Part shown: positions 38,233 to 50,708 of the stretch, one piece after another
Numbering within the stretch: the first letter of the stretch is position 1
How the letters are laid out: every line of letters begins with the position of its first letter
NCBI RefSeq assembly: GCF_000349845.1
Contig: NC_020829.1
Coordinates: forward strand, 5,525,001-5,589,000
Direction of reading: 5' to 3'
Origin: Pseudomonas sp. ATCC 13867
GTDB taxonomy: Bacteria; Pseudomonadota; Gammaproteobacteria; Pseudomonadales; Pseudomonadaceae
DNA length: 64,000 nt
Notes under the pieces: model-generated
What the model was told of the DNA's origin: nothing
The model's database searches: none
What the model saw: the letters and a program-made list of their open reading frames with translations, nothing else
Position numbers and translations under genes: made by a program

Positions 38233-39510
38233 ATGTTACCCACGAGGCCAAGCCTAGCCCTGTTGCTGTGGCCGCTACTGTTTTTCGCGGCGGGCGCCCA
38301 GGCGCAGCCGCAATCCATCGAGCAGTTACCACTGCAGGCCGACGGGGATATCCGCACCCTGCCGGCCGGCAACTACACCGGCAACTTCACCATCGACCAG
38401 CCGCTGCACCTGCGCTGCGCGCCTGGCGCACTGATCGACGGCCAGGGCCAGGGCAGCACGCTGCATGTCCGGGTACCCGGCGTCACCATCGAAGGCTGCA
38501 CCCTGCGCAACTGGGGGCATAACCTGACGGACATGGACGCAGCGATCTTCGTCGACAAGATCGCCACCGGCACGATCGTCCGCGGCAATGACCTGCAGGG
38601 CATCGGCTTCGGTATCTGGCTCGACGCCACCCAGGACGTCCAGATCCTCGACAACCGCATCCAGGGCGACCCCAGCGTGCGCTCCCAGGACCGTGGCAAC
38701 GGCATCCACCTCTACGCGGTGAAGAACGCCCTGGTGCGCGGCAACCAGGTGCACCAGACCCGCGATGGCGTGTACATCGACACCTCCAACGACAGCGCCA
38801 TCGAAGACAACCGCTTCGAGGACCTGCGTTACGGGGTGCACTACATGTTCACCAACAACAGCCGCGTGATCGGCAACCTGACCCGGCATACGCGCACCGG
38901 CTACGCGCTGATGCAGAGCCACCACCTCACCGTGGTCGGCAACCGCTCGGTGGACGACCAGAACTACGGCATCCTGATGAACTACATCACCTACTCCACC
39001 CTCACCGACAACCGCGTGGAAAGCGTCCGCAGCGGCGATGGCGGCGGCGACGCGATGATCGCCGGGGCCGAGGGCAAGGCCCTGTTCATCTACAACTCGC
39101 TGTTCAACCGCATCGAGAACAACCGCTTCGAAAGCAGCGCCCTGGGCATTCACCTGACCGCCGGCTCCGAGGACAACCGCATCAGCGGCAACGCCTTCAT
39201 CGGCAACCGCCAGCAGGTCAAGTACGTGGCCAACCGGCAGCAGGAATGGTCGGCCGACGGTCACGGCAACTACTGGAGCGACTACCTGGGCTGGGACCGC
39301 AACGCCGACGGCGTCGGCGACGTCGCCTACGAGCCCAACGACAAGGTCGACCAGTTGCTGTGGATGTACCCGCAGGTGCAACTGCTGATGACCAGCCCGG
39401 CCATCGAACTGCTGCGCTGGGTGCAGCGCGCCTTCCCGGTCACCCGCCCACCCGGCGTGCGTGACAGCTTCCCGCTGATGCGGGCGCCGAACCAGGAGCC
39501 ACAGCCATGA
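38233..39510 (+). CDS. nosD: NosD, copper-site assembly protein (beta-helix)
   Basis: This 425-residue periplasmic protein starts with a signal peptide ([19 protein letters not shown]) and continues as a right-handed parallel beta-helix of CASH type, seen in the repeating pattern of [32 protein letters not shown] and NRVES turns. NosD works with NosF and NosY in delivering sulfur or copper for the CuZ site of NosZ. I chose ATG 38233, with AGAAGG six bases upstream; ATG 38215 is in frame. It overlaps nosF by 4 bases. Confidence 0.93.
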   Translation: MLPTRPSLALLLWPLLFFAAGAQAQPQSIEQLPLQADGDIRTLPAGNYTGNFTIDQPLHLRCAPGALIDGQGQGSTLHVRVPGVTIEGCTLRNWGHNLTDMDAAIFVDKIATGTIVRGNDLQGIGFGIWLDATQDVQILDNRIQGDPSVRSQDRGNGIHLYAVKNALVRGNQVHQTRDGVYIDTSNDSAIEDNRFEDLRYGVHYMFTNNSRVIGNLTRHTRTGYALMQSHHLTVVGNRSVDDQNYGILMNYITYSTLTDNRVESVRSGDGGGDAMIAGAEGKALFIYNSLFNRIENNRFESSALGIHLTAGSEDNRISGNAFIGNRQQVKYVANRQQEWSADGHGNYWSDYLGWDRNADGVGDVAYEPNDKVDQLLWMYPQVQLLMTSPAIELLRWVQRAFPVTRPPGVRDSFPLMRAPNQEPQP

Positions 39511-40421
39511 AGCCCGTCGAAATCCATGACGCGACCCTCGACTACGGCGGCTTCACCGCCCTGCACGGGCTCGACCTGCAACTGAACGCCGGCGAAGTGC
39601 TCGGCCTGCTCGGACACAACGGTGCCGGCAAGACCACCACGATCAAGCTGATCCTCGGCCTGCTCCAGCCGACCCGCGGCTCGGTGCGGGTCTTCGGCCA
39701 GGCGCCGGACGACCCGGCGGTGCGTCGAAGAACCGGCTTCCTGCCGGAAAACGTAACCTTCTACCCTCAACTCACCGGCCGCGAGACCCTGCACCACTTC
39801 GCCCGGCTCAAGGGTGTACGGTCCGCCGAGGCGGACGAGCTGCTGGAGCAGGTGGGCCTGAGCCACGCCGTCGGGCGCCGGGTGAAGACCTACTCCAAAG
39901 GCATGCGTCAGCGCCTTGGCCTGGCCCAGGCGATGCTCGGCCAGCCGCAACTGCTGCTGCTCGACGAGCCCACCGTCGGCCTCGACCCCATCGCCACGAT
40001 CGAGCTGTATCAGTGGCTGGACCGCCTGCGGGCGCAGGGCACCGGGATCATCCTCTGCTCCCACGTGCTGCCCGGCGTGGAATCGCACATCGACCGCGCC
40101 GCGATCCTCGCCAAGGGCCGGCTGCAAACGGTCGGCAGCCTGGCCGAACTGCGCCGGGACGCCGGGCTGCCGGTGCGCATCCGCTTCAGCGGCACACCCG
40201 GTGACGACGGCTCGCGGCGCTGGCAGGCCGCCGGCCATGCGATCGAGGCCCTGGATAACCGGCGCCTCGAACTGCGCGTGGGCGAAGAACGGCAGCATGA
40301 GGTGCTCAGCAGGCTGCTCGAAGAGCGGGTCAGCGACCTCGAAGTGCTGCCGCCGTCGCTGGAAGACCTTTACCGCCACCACATGGAAAACACCGGCCAA
40401 GCCGTGGGAGCCCAACCATGA
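39507..40421 (+). CDS. nosF: NosF, ABC transporter ATPase
   Basis: This 304-residue cytosolic ATPase has Walker A ([10 protein letters not shown], about residue 37), signature [12 protein letters not shown], and Walker [16 protein letters not shown]-terminal extension of about 90 residues follows the ATPase core. It powers NosY, together with NosD, in maturing the CuZ centre. Overlaps of 4 bases at both ends couple it to nosD and nosY. Confidence 0.95.
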   Translation: MKPVEIHDATLDYGGFTALHGLDLQLNAGEVLGLLGHNGAGKTTTIKLILGLLQPTRGSVRVFGQAPDDPAVRRRTGFLPENVTFYPQLTGRETLHHFARLKGVRSAEADELLEQVGLSHAVGRRVKTYSKGMRQRLGLAQAMLGQPQLLLLDEPTVGLDPIATIELYQWLDRLRAQGTGIILCSHVLPGVESHIDRAAILAKGRLQTVGSLAELRRDAGLPVRIRFSGTPGDDGSRRWQAAGHAIEALDNRRLELRVGEERQHEVLSRLLEERVSDLEVLPPSLEDLYRHHMENTGQAVGAQP

Positions 40422-41242
40422 GTCCGCTCTGGAACATCGCCCGCAAGGAGCTGGCCGATGGCTTGCGCAATCGCTGGATGCTCGCCATCAGCCTGCTGTT
40501 CGCCCTGCTCGCAGTCGGCATCGCCTGGCTGGGCGCCGCCGCCAGCGGCCAGGTCGGCTTCACCTCGCTGCCGTCCACGCTGGCCAGCCTGACCAGCCTG
40601 GCGACCTTCCTGATGCCGCTGATCGCCCTGCTGCTGGCCTACGACGCCATCGTCGGCGAGGAGGAAGGCGGTACGCTGATGCTGCTGCTGACCTACCCAC
40701 TGGGCCGTGGCCAACTGCTGCTCGGGAAGTTCCTCGGGCACGGCCTGGTCCTGGGGCTTGCCACCCTGCTGGGCTTCTCCGCCGCCGCGCTGGCCATTGC
40801 CGTGCTGGTCCCGGACATCCCGCTGGCGCAGTTGCTGGGGTCCTTCGGCCGTTTCATCCTGTCGTCCTGCCTGCTCGGCTGGACCTTCCTGGCCATCGCC
40901 TACGCCGTGAGCAGCCGGGTCAGCGAGAAATCCACCGCCGCGGGCCTCGCGCTGGGCGTGTGGTTCTTCTTCGTGCTGCTGTTCGATCTGGCCCTGCTGG
41001 CCCTGCTGGTGATCGGCAAGGGCCAGTTCAGCGCCAACCTGCTGCCCTGGCTGCTGCTGCTCAACCCCACCGACCTGTACCGCCTGATCAACCTGCCCGG
41101 CTTCGGCTCCGAACTGGGCGGCGTCCTGACCCTGGGCCGGGACCTGGCCGTGCCGCCCGCCGCGCTATGGCTGGCGCTGTGCGCCTGGACCCTGGCCGCG
41201 CTGGCCCTGGCCTACGCGCTGTTCCGTCGGCGCCCGATCTGA
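40418..41242 (+). CDS. nosY: NosY, ABC transporter permease
   Basis: This 274-residue inner-membrane protein has about six helices. The N terminus ([19 protein letters not shown]) and [24 protein letters not shown] are typical of ABC-2-type permeases of the NosY family. With NosF it forms the membrane part of the NosDFY complex. Confidence 0.94.
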   Translation: MSPLWNIARKELADGLRNRWMLAISLLFALLAVGIAWLGAAASGQVGFTSLPSTLASLTSLATFLMPLIALLLAYDAIVGEEEGGTLMLLLTYPLGRGQLLLGKFLGHGLVLGLATLLGFSAAALAIAVLVPDIPLAQLLGSFGRFILSSCLLGWTFLAIAYAVSSRVSEKSTAAGLALGVWFFFVLLFDLALLALLVIGKGQFSANLLPWLLLLNPTDLYRLINLPGFGSELGGVLTLGRDLAVPPAALWLALCAWTLAALALAYALFRRRPI

Positions 41243-41272
41243 CCCGAGCCCAATCTGACTCAAGGAGCTCCC

Positions 41273-41794
41273 ATGCTGTTGTCCCGCCCCCTTCGCCTCG
41301 GCCTTGCCGCCGGGCTTTTCGCCGTGCTGCTCGGCGGCTGCGACGATGCCGCCCAGCAGACCGCCAACCTCGCCCCGGTGCCCTTCCAGAACGGCGACGA
41401 ATGCCATGTCTGCGGCATGATCATCAGCGACTTCGCCGGTCCGAAGGGCGAGGCCGTGGCCCCAGGCTCGGTGCACAAGTTCTGCTCCACCGCCGAACTG
41501 CTGGGCTGGTGGCTGCAACCGGAAAACCAGCACGGCGGCGCGCGCCTGTACGTGCACGACATGGCCCGCAGCGACTGGAACCATCCCGACGACCGGCACC
41601 TGATCGACGCCACTACGGCCTTCTACGTGGTCGGGGTGAAACGCCCCGGCGCCATGGGCGCCACCCTCGCCTCCTTCGCCGAACGCGCGGACGCCGAGCG
41701 CATGGCCAATGCCGAGGGCGGACGGGTACTGCGCTTCGACGAGATCGACCAGAGCGTCCTGCAAGGCACGTCCGGCGACCACCCGCATCATTGA
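41273..41794 (+). CDS. nosL: NosL, copper chaperone lipoprotein
   Basis: This 173-residue protein has a lipoprotein signal with the lipobox LLGGC (Cys at about residue 23). It carries the NosL copper-binding motif CHVCGM near residue 46. It delivers Cu(I) toward the NosD complex for NosZ assembly. It closes the nosRZDFYL operon. No tatE or nosX gene follows. Confidence 0.94.
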   Translation: MLLSRPLRLGLAAGLFAVLLGGCDDAAQQTANLAPVPFQNGDECHVCGMIISDFAGPKGEAVAPGSVHKFCSTAELLGWWLQPENQHGGARLYVHDMARSDWNHPDDRHLIDATTAFYVVGVKRPGAMGATLASFAERADAERMANAEGGRVLRFDEIDQSVLQGTSGDHPHH

Positions 41795-41812
41795 GCCCTC
41801 CGGCCGGCGCAC

Positions 41813-44656
41813 TCAGCGCCGGCCATTTTCCTCCAGCAGAGCCTGGCACTCCTCCGCCGGCAGCGGCTGGCTGATCAGGTAGCCCTGGATCTCGTCGCAG
41901 CCGTGGGCGCGCAGGAAGCGCAACTGCTCCGGGTGCTCGACGCCTTCCGCCACCACCTTCAGCTCCAGGCTGTGCGCCATCGCGATGATCGCGCGGGTGA
42001 TGGCCGCGTCTTCGCCGCGCTCGGACAGGTCGCGGATGAAGGTCTGGTCGATCTTCACGTAGTCCACCGGGAAGCGTTTCAGGTAGCTGAGCGAGGAATA
42101 GCCGGTGCCGAAGTCGTCGATGGCCAGCTTCACGCCCATCTCGCGCAACTGGCGGAAGGTGACGGTGACGCTCTCGACGTTGTCCAGCAGTTGGCTCTCG
42201 GTCAGCTCCAGTTCCAGCAGGTTTGGCGGCAGGCCGGTTTCGTCGAGCACGGCGCGCACCAGCTCGACCAGGTTGCCGGTACGCAACTGGTGCACCGAGA
42301 GGTTCACCGAAACCCTCAGCTCATGGCCCTGGAGTTGCCAGGCGCGGGCCTGCTGGCAGGCACGGCGCAGGACGAACTCGCCGATGGCGCCGATCAATCC
42401 GGTTTCCTCGGCCAGGCCGATGAAATCGCCGGGCGGCACCATGCCCAGCTCCGGATGGCGCCAGCGCACCAGCGCCTCGGCGCTGTCCAGGCGCTCGTTG
42501 GCGAGGTTCAGCTTGGGCTGGTAGTGCACATCCAGCTGGCCTTCGTCGATGGCCTTGCGCAGCCGGGTTTCCAGCTGCAGGCGCTCCAGGGTGCAAGCCT
42601 GCAGGTTGTCGGTGAAGAACTGGAAGGTGTTGCCGCCCAGGTGCTTGGCGTGGTGCATGGCCATGTTCGCCTGGCTCATCAGCGCGGAGATTTCCCAGGC
42701 GTTGTCCGGCAGCAGGCTGATGCCCACCGAGGCACTGATCACCAGTTCGTGGCCACCCACGGTCATCGGTGTGCGCAGCTTGGCCAGCAGGCGGCTGGAC
42801 AACCGCGCCAGCGCCGCCAGGCTGGCATAGGAATCGATCAGCACGGCGAATTCGTTGCCGGACAGGCGGGCGATGGTGTCGGCCTCGGGCACCGTCTGGG
42901 TCATGCGCCGCGCCATCTGCCGCAGCAACTGGTCGGCAACTTCGTGGCCAAGGCTGTCGTTGAGCAGCTTGAAGCGGTCCAGGTCGATCAGCAGCAGCGC
43001 CGCCGTGCGGCCTTCCTGGCGCGCGCGCTGGCTGGCCTCGTGCAGGCGTTCCTTGAACAGCGTGCGGTTGGCCAGCCCGGTGAGTTCGTCGTAGTGCGAC
43101 AGGTAGCGCAGGCGCTCCTCGGCGTCGCGGCGGGCGGTGAGGTCGGCGAAGAAGCCGACCACGTGGGTCACCTGGCCACGGCCGTCGCGCACCACGTTGA
43201 GCTGCAGCCACTGCGGGTACAGCTCGCCGTTCTTGCGCGTCTCGATCAGTTCGCCCTGCCAGGTGCCCTGGCGCTCCAGTTCGGTGCGGATCGCCTGGTA
43301 GCGGCGCAGGGTTTCCGCCGAGTCCATCAGCCGGCTGGCGTTGCGCCCCAGCAGCTCCTCGCGGCGATAGCCGGTCAGGCGGGTGAAGGCCTCGTTGAGG
43401 GCGATCAGGCGGTAGCTCGGGTCGAGGATGATGATGCCTTCGCTGGCCGCCTCGAACACCGTGGCGGCCAGACGCTGCTCTTCCTCGCGCAGCTTGCGGG
43501 TAGAAATGTCGCAACGGGTACCGACCATCCGCGTGACCCGCCCACGGGCGTCGCGCTCCATCGCCCGGCCACGGTCCTCGACCCAGACCCAGTGGCCGTC
43601 GGCGTGGCGCACGCGGTATTCGATGCGGTAGCCGTCGGTACGGCCCTTGAGGTGCTCGACCAGCGCCCGGCGCAGCAGCGGCAGGTCGTCGGGGTGCAGG
43701 CGCGGGCGCAGGTCGTTGCGCACGCTCTTCACCGCCGCCTGGGTCAGCCCGAAGATTTCCTCGAGGTGCGAGTGGTGTACCTCGTCGGTCAGCAGGTTCC
43801 AGTCCCACAGTCCCAGCTCGCTGGCCTCCAGCGCCAGCGCCAGGCGCGCCTCGGTGTGGCTGAGCTGCGCGCTGCCCGCCTCCACCCGCGCCTGCAGGGC
43901 GTCGCGGGCGCGGCAGAGTTCGCGTTCAGCGCGGCGGCGCTGCTCGACTTCGCGCTCCAGGTCCTGGTTCAGCACCTCGGTTTGCGTCTTCGCGCGCTCC
44001 AGGTGCGCCACCAGGGCCTGGGCCTGGAAGCGCCGCAGCAGGCCGACATGTACCAGCCGGTGAATCTGCCAGACCACCACCAGCAGCGCCGCCAGCAGGA
44101 TCACCCCGAGCACGCCCCAGCCTTGCTGCAGCGGGTTATCGCTGATCAGCAGATAGGCAATGGACGGGAACAGGCAGGGCAAGGCGAAGGTCAGGAAAGC
44201 CGGCAGGCTGACCGCATAGGCCACGCTGGCGGAGAGAATCGCGGCGGCGATCAGGCCGAACACCAGGGATTGCTGGAGGAAGGCGTCCGGCGGCACCAGG
44301 GCGATGGCAGCGAAGGCCAGGGTCAGGCCCGAGGCCCCGGCGCCGAACAGGAAGGTGCGCTGCCAGTGCGGGCTGGCCTGGCGCTCGGCGGATGCGGCGT
44401 TGAAGGCGGACACCTGGATCAGCCGCAGCACGGCCAGCAGCACCAGCCATACCAGCCAGCCGGCCAGCAGCCCCGGCTGCACGTAGTCCCACAGCAACCC
44501 GGCGCAGGCCAGGCCATTGAGTAGCATGAGCAAGGTCGGCACCCGCGAGCCCTGGTAGAGCAGGCGGGTGCATTCGACGGCAATTTCGTGAGCGTACTGC
44601 TGGCGGATCTCGGCATGGCTCACCGGGATCGCCGAAGGCTCTACATAAGCAGTCAT
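41813..44656 (-). CDS. Membrane PAS-PAS-GGDEF-EAL protein
   Basis: This 947-residue protein starts MTAYVEPSAIPVSHAEI and has five or six membrane segments in the first 200 residues, a short coiled coil, two PAS domains (about 260-490), a GGDEF domain and an EAL domain. The diguanylate cyclase motif reads SGNEF instead of GGDEF, so cyclase activity is doubtful. The EAL domain looks intact (EALVRW, NLSVHQL, ELTESQLLDN, DDFGTGYSSL, KIDQTFI, EGVEHPEQ), so it is probably a c-di-GMP phosphodiesterase, perhaps with the GGDEF part as a GTP sensor. It is divergent from uvrD; I recall the same neighbourhood in PAO1 (PA5442-PA5443). Confidence 0.88.
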   Translation of the reverse strand: MTAYVEPSAIPVSHAEIRQQYAHEIAVECTRLLYQGSRVPTLLMLLNGLACAGLLWDYVQPGLLAGWLVWLVLLAVLRLIQVSAFNAASAERQASPHWQRTFLFGAGASGLTLAFAAIALVPPDAFLQQSLVFGLIAAAILSASVAYAVSLPAFLTFALPCLFPSIAYLLISDNPLQQGWGVLGVILLAALLVVVWQIHRLVHVGLLRRFQAQALVAHLERAKTQTEVLNQDLEREVEQRRRAERELCRARDALQARVEAGSAQLSHTEARLALALEASELGLWDWNLLTDEVHHSHLEEIFGLTQAAVKSVRNDLRPRLHPDDLPLLRRALVEHLKGRTDGYRIEYRVRHADGHWVWVEDRGRAMERDARGRVTRMVGTRCDISTRKLREEEQRLAATVFEAASEGIIILDPSYRLIALNEAFTRLTGYRREELLGRNASRLMDSAETLRRYQAIRTELERQGTWQGELIETRKNGELYPQWLQLNVVRDGRGQVTHVVGFFADLTARRDAEERLRYLSHYDELTGLANRTLFKERLHEASQRARQEGRTAALLLIDLDRFKLLNDSLGHEVADQLLRQMARRMTQTVPEADTIARLSGNEFAVLIDSYASLAALARLSSRLLAKLRTPMTVGGHELVISASVGISLLPDNAWEISALMSQANMAMHHAKHLGGNTFQFFTDNLQACTLERLQLETRLRKAIDEGQLDVHYQPKLNLANERLDSAEALVRWRHPELGMVPPGDFIGLAEETGLIGAIGEFVLRRACQQARAWQLQGHELRVSVNLSVHQLRTGNLVELVRAVLDETGLPPNLLELELTESQLLDNVESVTVTFRQLREMGVKLAIDDFGTGYSSLSYLKRFPVDYVKIDQTFIRDLSERGEDAAITRAIIAMAHSLELKVVAEGVEHPEQLRFLRAHGCDEIQGYLISQPLPAEECQALLEENGRR

Positions 44657-44831
44657 AGGCGTTTTTCTTGTAGGTTCTGGCCTAGGCGTCGGCGGAGCAT
44701 ACCCGAGGAGGTTGCCCCACCCAAGCAGGATGATGGCAATTGGCTGCTTGCCCTCCCAACTTTCGTCGGGAAGACGCCGGACGGCGGGCCGGTTTGCCGG
44801 GGAAAACCGCCCGTCGGTAGAATGCCGTCCC

Positions 44832-47012
<2,181 letters not shown>

Positions 47013-47028
47013 CGCTTCTTTGCTCTTC

Positions 47029-47096
47029 GTAGGAGCGAGCTTGCTCGCGAACCAACCTCCGCGGCGAAGCTGGTTCGCGAGCAAGCTCGCTCCTAC
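47029..47096. repeat. REP inverted pair
   Basis: Two intact arms between the convergent uvrD and antiporter genes, at a place where two blocks that I recall as separate in PAO1 meet. Confidence 0.9.
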
Positions 47097-47120
47097 AGCA
47101 CATTCCAATCAGTACGGGGC

Positions 47121-48881
47121 TCAATGCTGCCCGCCGCCGTTCTGCTCGAAGGTCTCGATCAGCGCCACCTGCATCCGCGAGTGCACGCGGATGAACCAGC
47201 GCCAGAACACTGCGATCACCAATGCGGCGATCAGCGCCACCACCACCAGCAGCTCGCCCGGCGGCAGGATGCTCGAACTGAGCGCCGCCAGCAGCAGCAT
47301 CATGCCGCCCAGCGACAGCAGCGGAATCAGCTCGGAAATCACCCGGCGCACGCGGGCCGTGTGGCGTCCGGCGCTTTCCGCCTTCACCCCCATTTCCGCC
47401 AGCAGCATCGCCAGCGCCTTGAGCTTGCGGTAGGCGGCGATCAGGAACGGCAGCGACAGCAAGAGCGCGGCGCCCCAGATCAGCGCCTTGTGCAGCGCGT
47501 CCGGCTCGACGATATCGGCCAGCCACTGGGAAATCGTCCCGGCGAAGTAGGCCAGGCCGAAGAAGATGGCGATCACCAGGGTCAGGTTCACCCCCACCTG
47601 CAGCAGGATGCGGCGGATCATCCCGGCGAGGATCGCCTTGTCGCCGCGCGGCTTGATGCTGCGCAGCCATTCGCCGTACAGGCTGAACACCCGCACCATC
47701 GGCGACGGCAGGCTGCGCCCCAGGTACAGCGCCAGCGGGTCGGCCGAGCGGATCAGGTAGGGCGTCAGCAGCGTGGTGATGGCCGACACGCCGACCACCA
47801 CCGGATAGAGGAAGTCGCTGGTCACGCCCAGGCTCATGCCCAGCGCGGCGATGATGAAGGAGAACTCGCCGATCTGCGAAAGGCCCATGCCCACGCGCAT
47901 CGAGGTGCGCCCGTCGTTGCCGGCGATAAAGGCGCCAGCGCCGCACGACACCAGCTTGCCGGCGACCACTACCAGGGTGATCACCAGGATTGGCGCGGCG
48001 TAGTCCACCAGCACCCTGGGGTCGATGGTCAGGCCGATGGCGACGAAGAAGATCGCGCTGAACATGTCGCGTACCGGCTCCATCAGGCGTTCGATCTGGA
48101 TCAGCTGGCGCGATTCGGCCATGATCGCGCCGATCAGGAAGGCGCCCAGGATCATGCTGTATTCCAGCTTCACCACCAGCAGGCAGAAGCCGAAGCACAG
48201 GCCGAGCACCGTCACCAGCAGCATCTCGTTGCTTTCGAACTTCGCCACGTAGGCCAGCAGGCGCGGCACCAGCAGGATGCCGACGACCAGCGCGACGACC
48301 ATGAACAGGCTGAGCTTGCCGACCGTGGAGAACACCTGGTCGGCCTCCACCGTGCCGCTCACGGCGATGCCGGAGAACAGCGCGATGATGCCGATACCGA
48401 GGATGTCCTCGATGATCAGCACGCCGAAGATCAGCTGGGCGAAGCGCTCGTTCTTCATCTTCAGGTCGCCCAGTACCTTGATGATGATGGTGGTGGAGGA
48501 CATCGCCAGGATCGCGCCGAGGAACAGCGAGTCCATGGTGTTCCAGTCGAACAGCCGGCCGATCTCGAAGCCGGCCCAGATCATCAGGGTGATTTCCAGG
48601 AACGCGGCGATGAACGCCGTGGCGCCGACCTGGAACAGCTTGCGCAGGGAGAACTCCAGGCCCAGGCAGAACATCAGGAAGATCACTCCCAGCTCGGCGA
48701 GGGTCTTGATCGTCTCTTCGTCGTGCACCAGGGCGAACGGCGGGGTGTGCGGGCCGATGATCACGCCCGCGATGATGTAGCCCAGGACCACCGGCTGCTT
48801 GAAGCGATGGCAGAGGATGGTGACGAAGCCGGCAATCAGCATGATCACCGCGAGGTCCTGGATGAAATCGATGGCATGCAT
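47121..48881 (-). CDS. CPA2-family cation:proton antiporter, Kef-type without RCK domain
   Basis: This 586-residue inner-membrane protein has twelve or more helices in its first 400 residues, including the ELGVIFLMFCLGLEF, EDILGIGIIALF and GEFSFIIAALG motifs of Kef/CPA2 antiporters. After about residue 400 come further membrane segments and a hydrophilic stretch, but no nucleotide-binding RCK domain. It would exchange K+ or Na+ for protons. I recall PA5529 in PAO1 as the match. It is convergent with uvrD. Confidence 0.87.
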   Translation of the reverse strand: MHAIDFIQDLAVIMLIAGFVTILCHRFKQPVVLGYIIAGVIIGPHTPPFALVHDEETIKTLAELGVIFLMFCLGLEFSLRKLFQVGATAFIAAFLEITLMIWAGFEIGRLFDWNTMDSLFLGAILAMSSTTIIIKVLGDLKMKNERFAQLIFGVLIIEDILGIGIIALFSGIAVSGTVEADQVFSTVGKLSLFMVVALVVGILLVPRLLAYVAKFESNEMLLVTVLGLCFGFCLLVVKLEYSMILGAFLIGAIMAESRQLIQIERLMEPVRDMFSAIFFVAIGLTIDPRVLVDYAAPILVITLVVVAGKLVSCGAGAFIAGNDGRTSMRVGMGLSQIGEFSFIIAALGMSLGVTSDFLYPVVVGVSAITTLLTPYLIRSADPLALYLGRSLPSPMVRVFSLYGEWLRSIKPRGDKAILAGMIRRILLQVGVNLTLVIAIFFGLAYFAGTISQWLADIVEPDALHKALIWGAALLLSLPFLIAAYRKLKALAMLLAEMGVKAESAGRHTARVRRVISELIPLLSLGGMMLLLAALSSSILPPGELLVVVALIAALVIAVFWRWFIRVHSRMQVALIETFEQNGGGQH

Positions 48882-49123
48882 GGTCGGCGGTCCTCGCGCG
48901 TGGGGTTCTGGGGGGAACGCGCGGCTGACGGCCTCGCTCAGCGAAGCCTACCACCGGGCCCCGCCGCATGGCGGTTCTGAAAGAATCAGTAACAGACTGA
49001 TTTGGAAAGGGAATCCCCTGTCCTGAGGGCAGGGCAATAGCGCGAAACAAAATCCGGCTGGCCGTGGACCGCGATGCTCGGCAACATGACGCGCGTCGTA
49101 TACCAACCAAGAGAATGACAACC

Positions 49124-50005
49124 ATGAAGCGCTTTCTCAGCCTTGCCATGGCCTTCTGTGTCGCCGTGACGCTCAGCCTCGACGTCAATGCCGCCAAGCG
49201 TTTCGGTGGCGGCAAGAGCATGGGCTCGGCGCCGAGCCACCAGACCCGCCAGGCGCAACCCAACGCCGCCCCGAATTCCCCGACCGCCACCGGCCCGGCC
49301 GCGACCGGTGCCGCCGCAGGCGCTGCCGGCGCCGCTGCCAAGAGCGGTGCCTCGCGCTGGCTCGGCCCGCTGGCCGGCCTCGCCGCCGGTGGCCTGCTCG
49401 CCTCCATGTTCATGGGTGACGGCTTCCAGGGCATGCAGTTCCTCGACATCCTGATCATCGCCCTGATCGCGTTCATCGCCTTCCGCTTCATTGCCTCGCG
49501 TCGCCGCCAGCAGCAGGGTCACCAGCCCGCGATGGCCGGCCATGCGCCGATGCAGCGTGAAACGCCCGCCGCTCCGCCGTCGATCTTCGGTGGTGCCTCG
49601 CGCCCGGTGATGGACTCCCGTCCGGTGATCAACGCGCCGAGCTGGTTCGACGAAGCCCGTTTCGTCGGCGCCGCCCGCGAACACTTCATGTCCCTGCAGC
49701 AGCACTGGGATGCCAACGAGATGGACAAGATCGCCGAGTTCGTCACCCCGCAGATGCTGCAATTCCTCAAGCAGGAACGCGCCGACCTGGGCGACGGCTA
49801 CCAGTCCACCTACATCGACAACCTCGACGTGCAGCTCGAAGGCGTCGACGACCAGGCCGAGAAGACCGTTGCCACCCTGACCTTCAGCGGCGTGTCGAAG
49901 TCCTCGCGCTTCGACCAGGGCGAGCCCTTCAGCGAAAGCTGGCGCATGGAGCGCGCCCAGGGTGAGAACCAGCCCTGGCTGGTGGCGGGCATCCGTCAGA
50001 ACTGA
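49124..50005 (+). CDS. Tim44-like domain protein
   Basis: This 293-residue protein has an N-terminal signal or anchor (FLSLAMAFCVAVTLSLDVNA), a Gly/Ala/Pro-rich linker (residues about 30-85), another hydrophobic segment (FLDILIIALIAFIAFRFIA) and a C-terminal Tim44-like alpha/beta domain (FVGAAREHFMSLQQHWDANEM onward). The FGGGKSMG start of the mature part is typical for bacterial members. Function is unknown. The start at 49124 is preferred over 49115 because AAGAG is better spaced. It ends in a strong terminator. Confidence 0.85.
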   Translation: MKRFLSLAMAFCVAVTLSLDVNAAKRFGGGKSMGSAPSHQTRQAQPNAAPNSPTATGPAATGAAAGAAGAAAKSGASRWLGPLAGLAAGGLLASMFMGDGFQGMQFLDILIIALIAFIAFRFIASRRRQQQGHQPAMAGHAPMQRETPAAPPSIFGGASRPVMDSRPVINAPSWFDEARFVGAAREHFMSLQQHWDANEMDKIAEFVTPQMLQFLKQERADLGDGYQSTYIDNLDVQLEGVDDQAEKTVATLTFSGVSKSSRFDQGEPFSESWRMERAQGENQPWLVAGIRQN

Positions 50006-50023
50006 TCCTGCGCATGACACTGG

Positions 50024-50050
50024 AAAAGCCCGGCCCTGGCCGGGCCTTTT
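50024..50050 (+). terminator. Rho-independent terminator
   Basis: AAAAG-CCCGGCC / GGCCGGG-CCTTTT stem, 18 bases after the Tim44-like gene stop. Confidence 0.85.
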
Positions 50051-50199
50051 CGTTTCTGGGCGCTGGGGTGAGGGCACTCTTGCCCGGCTGTAGCGACGGA
50101 ACCGCCCGTCCGGCCGCCGCCACGGCGGTGGTCTTGCGCCAAGTGCCGGCTACTACTGTATAAAGCGCGCCACTATCCAGACGTAGAGAGGCCTCGCCC

Positions 50200-50601
50200 G
50201 TGGAAGATGTGATCGAGCTGCTCCGTGAAGCCAACGAACCGGTTCCCGTCCCGCTGGAACTGCCGGACGAAGAACTGCTGGTGGAGATCGAAGAAGCCCT
50301 GCTGATAGGCATTCCGTCGGAATTTCGCGAATTTCTGCTGAAGGTCAGCGACGTGATTTATGGGCGCCTGGAACCGGTCACGGTGACCGATCCGCACAGC
50401 CACACCTACCTGCCGGAAGTGGCCGCCGTAGCCTGGTCGATGGGCCTGCCGCGCGAGCTGGTACCGCTCTGCGCCGATGGTGACGACTACTATGCGGTGG
50501 GCGAAGATGGCGAAGTGGTGCTATGGGCCGACGGCGAACTCACCGAGGAAACCTGGGACTCGGTGTGGACCTGGGCACGCGACGTATGGCTCGACACCTG
50601 A
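50200..50601 (+). CDS. SMI1/KNR4 (SUKH) family protein
   Basis: A 133-residue acidic protein starting with GTG (VEDVIELLREANEPVPVPLE). The IPSEFREFLLKVSDV helix and the later PLCADGDDYYAVGEDGEVVLW strand segment are the defining parts of the SUKH fold. Some SUKH proteins are immunity proteins to secreted toxins, but no toxin gene lies nearby, and this one sits in a conserved housekeeping stretch. It is more likely a general cytosolic protein of unknown role. Confidence 0.82.
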   Translation: MEDVIELLREANEPVPVPLELPDEELLVEIEEALLIGIPSEFREFLLKVSDVIYGRLEPVTVTDPHSHTYLPEVAAVAWSMGLPRELVPLCADGDDYYAVGEDGEVVLWADGELTEETWDSVWTWARDVWLDT

Positions 50602-50708
50602 ACCGAAGCTTCGGAATTTCCTGACACTTCGCTTGTCTCACTGGCAACTCACCGTACCTTCGGCCCTTGCTGTCCAGGCCAGGCACGATGCCTTGTTGTG
50701 GAGACGCT

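Noticed and set aside
47124..48980. Open frame of 618 codons opposite the antiporter
   Set aside because: His/Gln/Arg-rich shadow of a membrane protein, as with the other antisense frames.
50200..50601. SUKH protein as an immunity gene of a toxin system
   Set aside because: No polymorphic toxin, secretion marker or repeat cassette is nearby, and the gene lies in a conserved backbone block.
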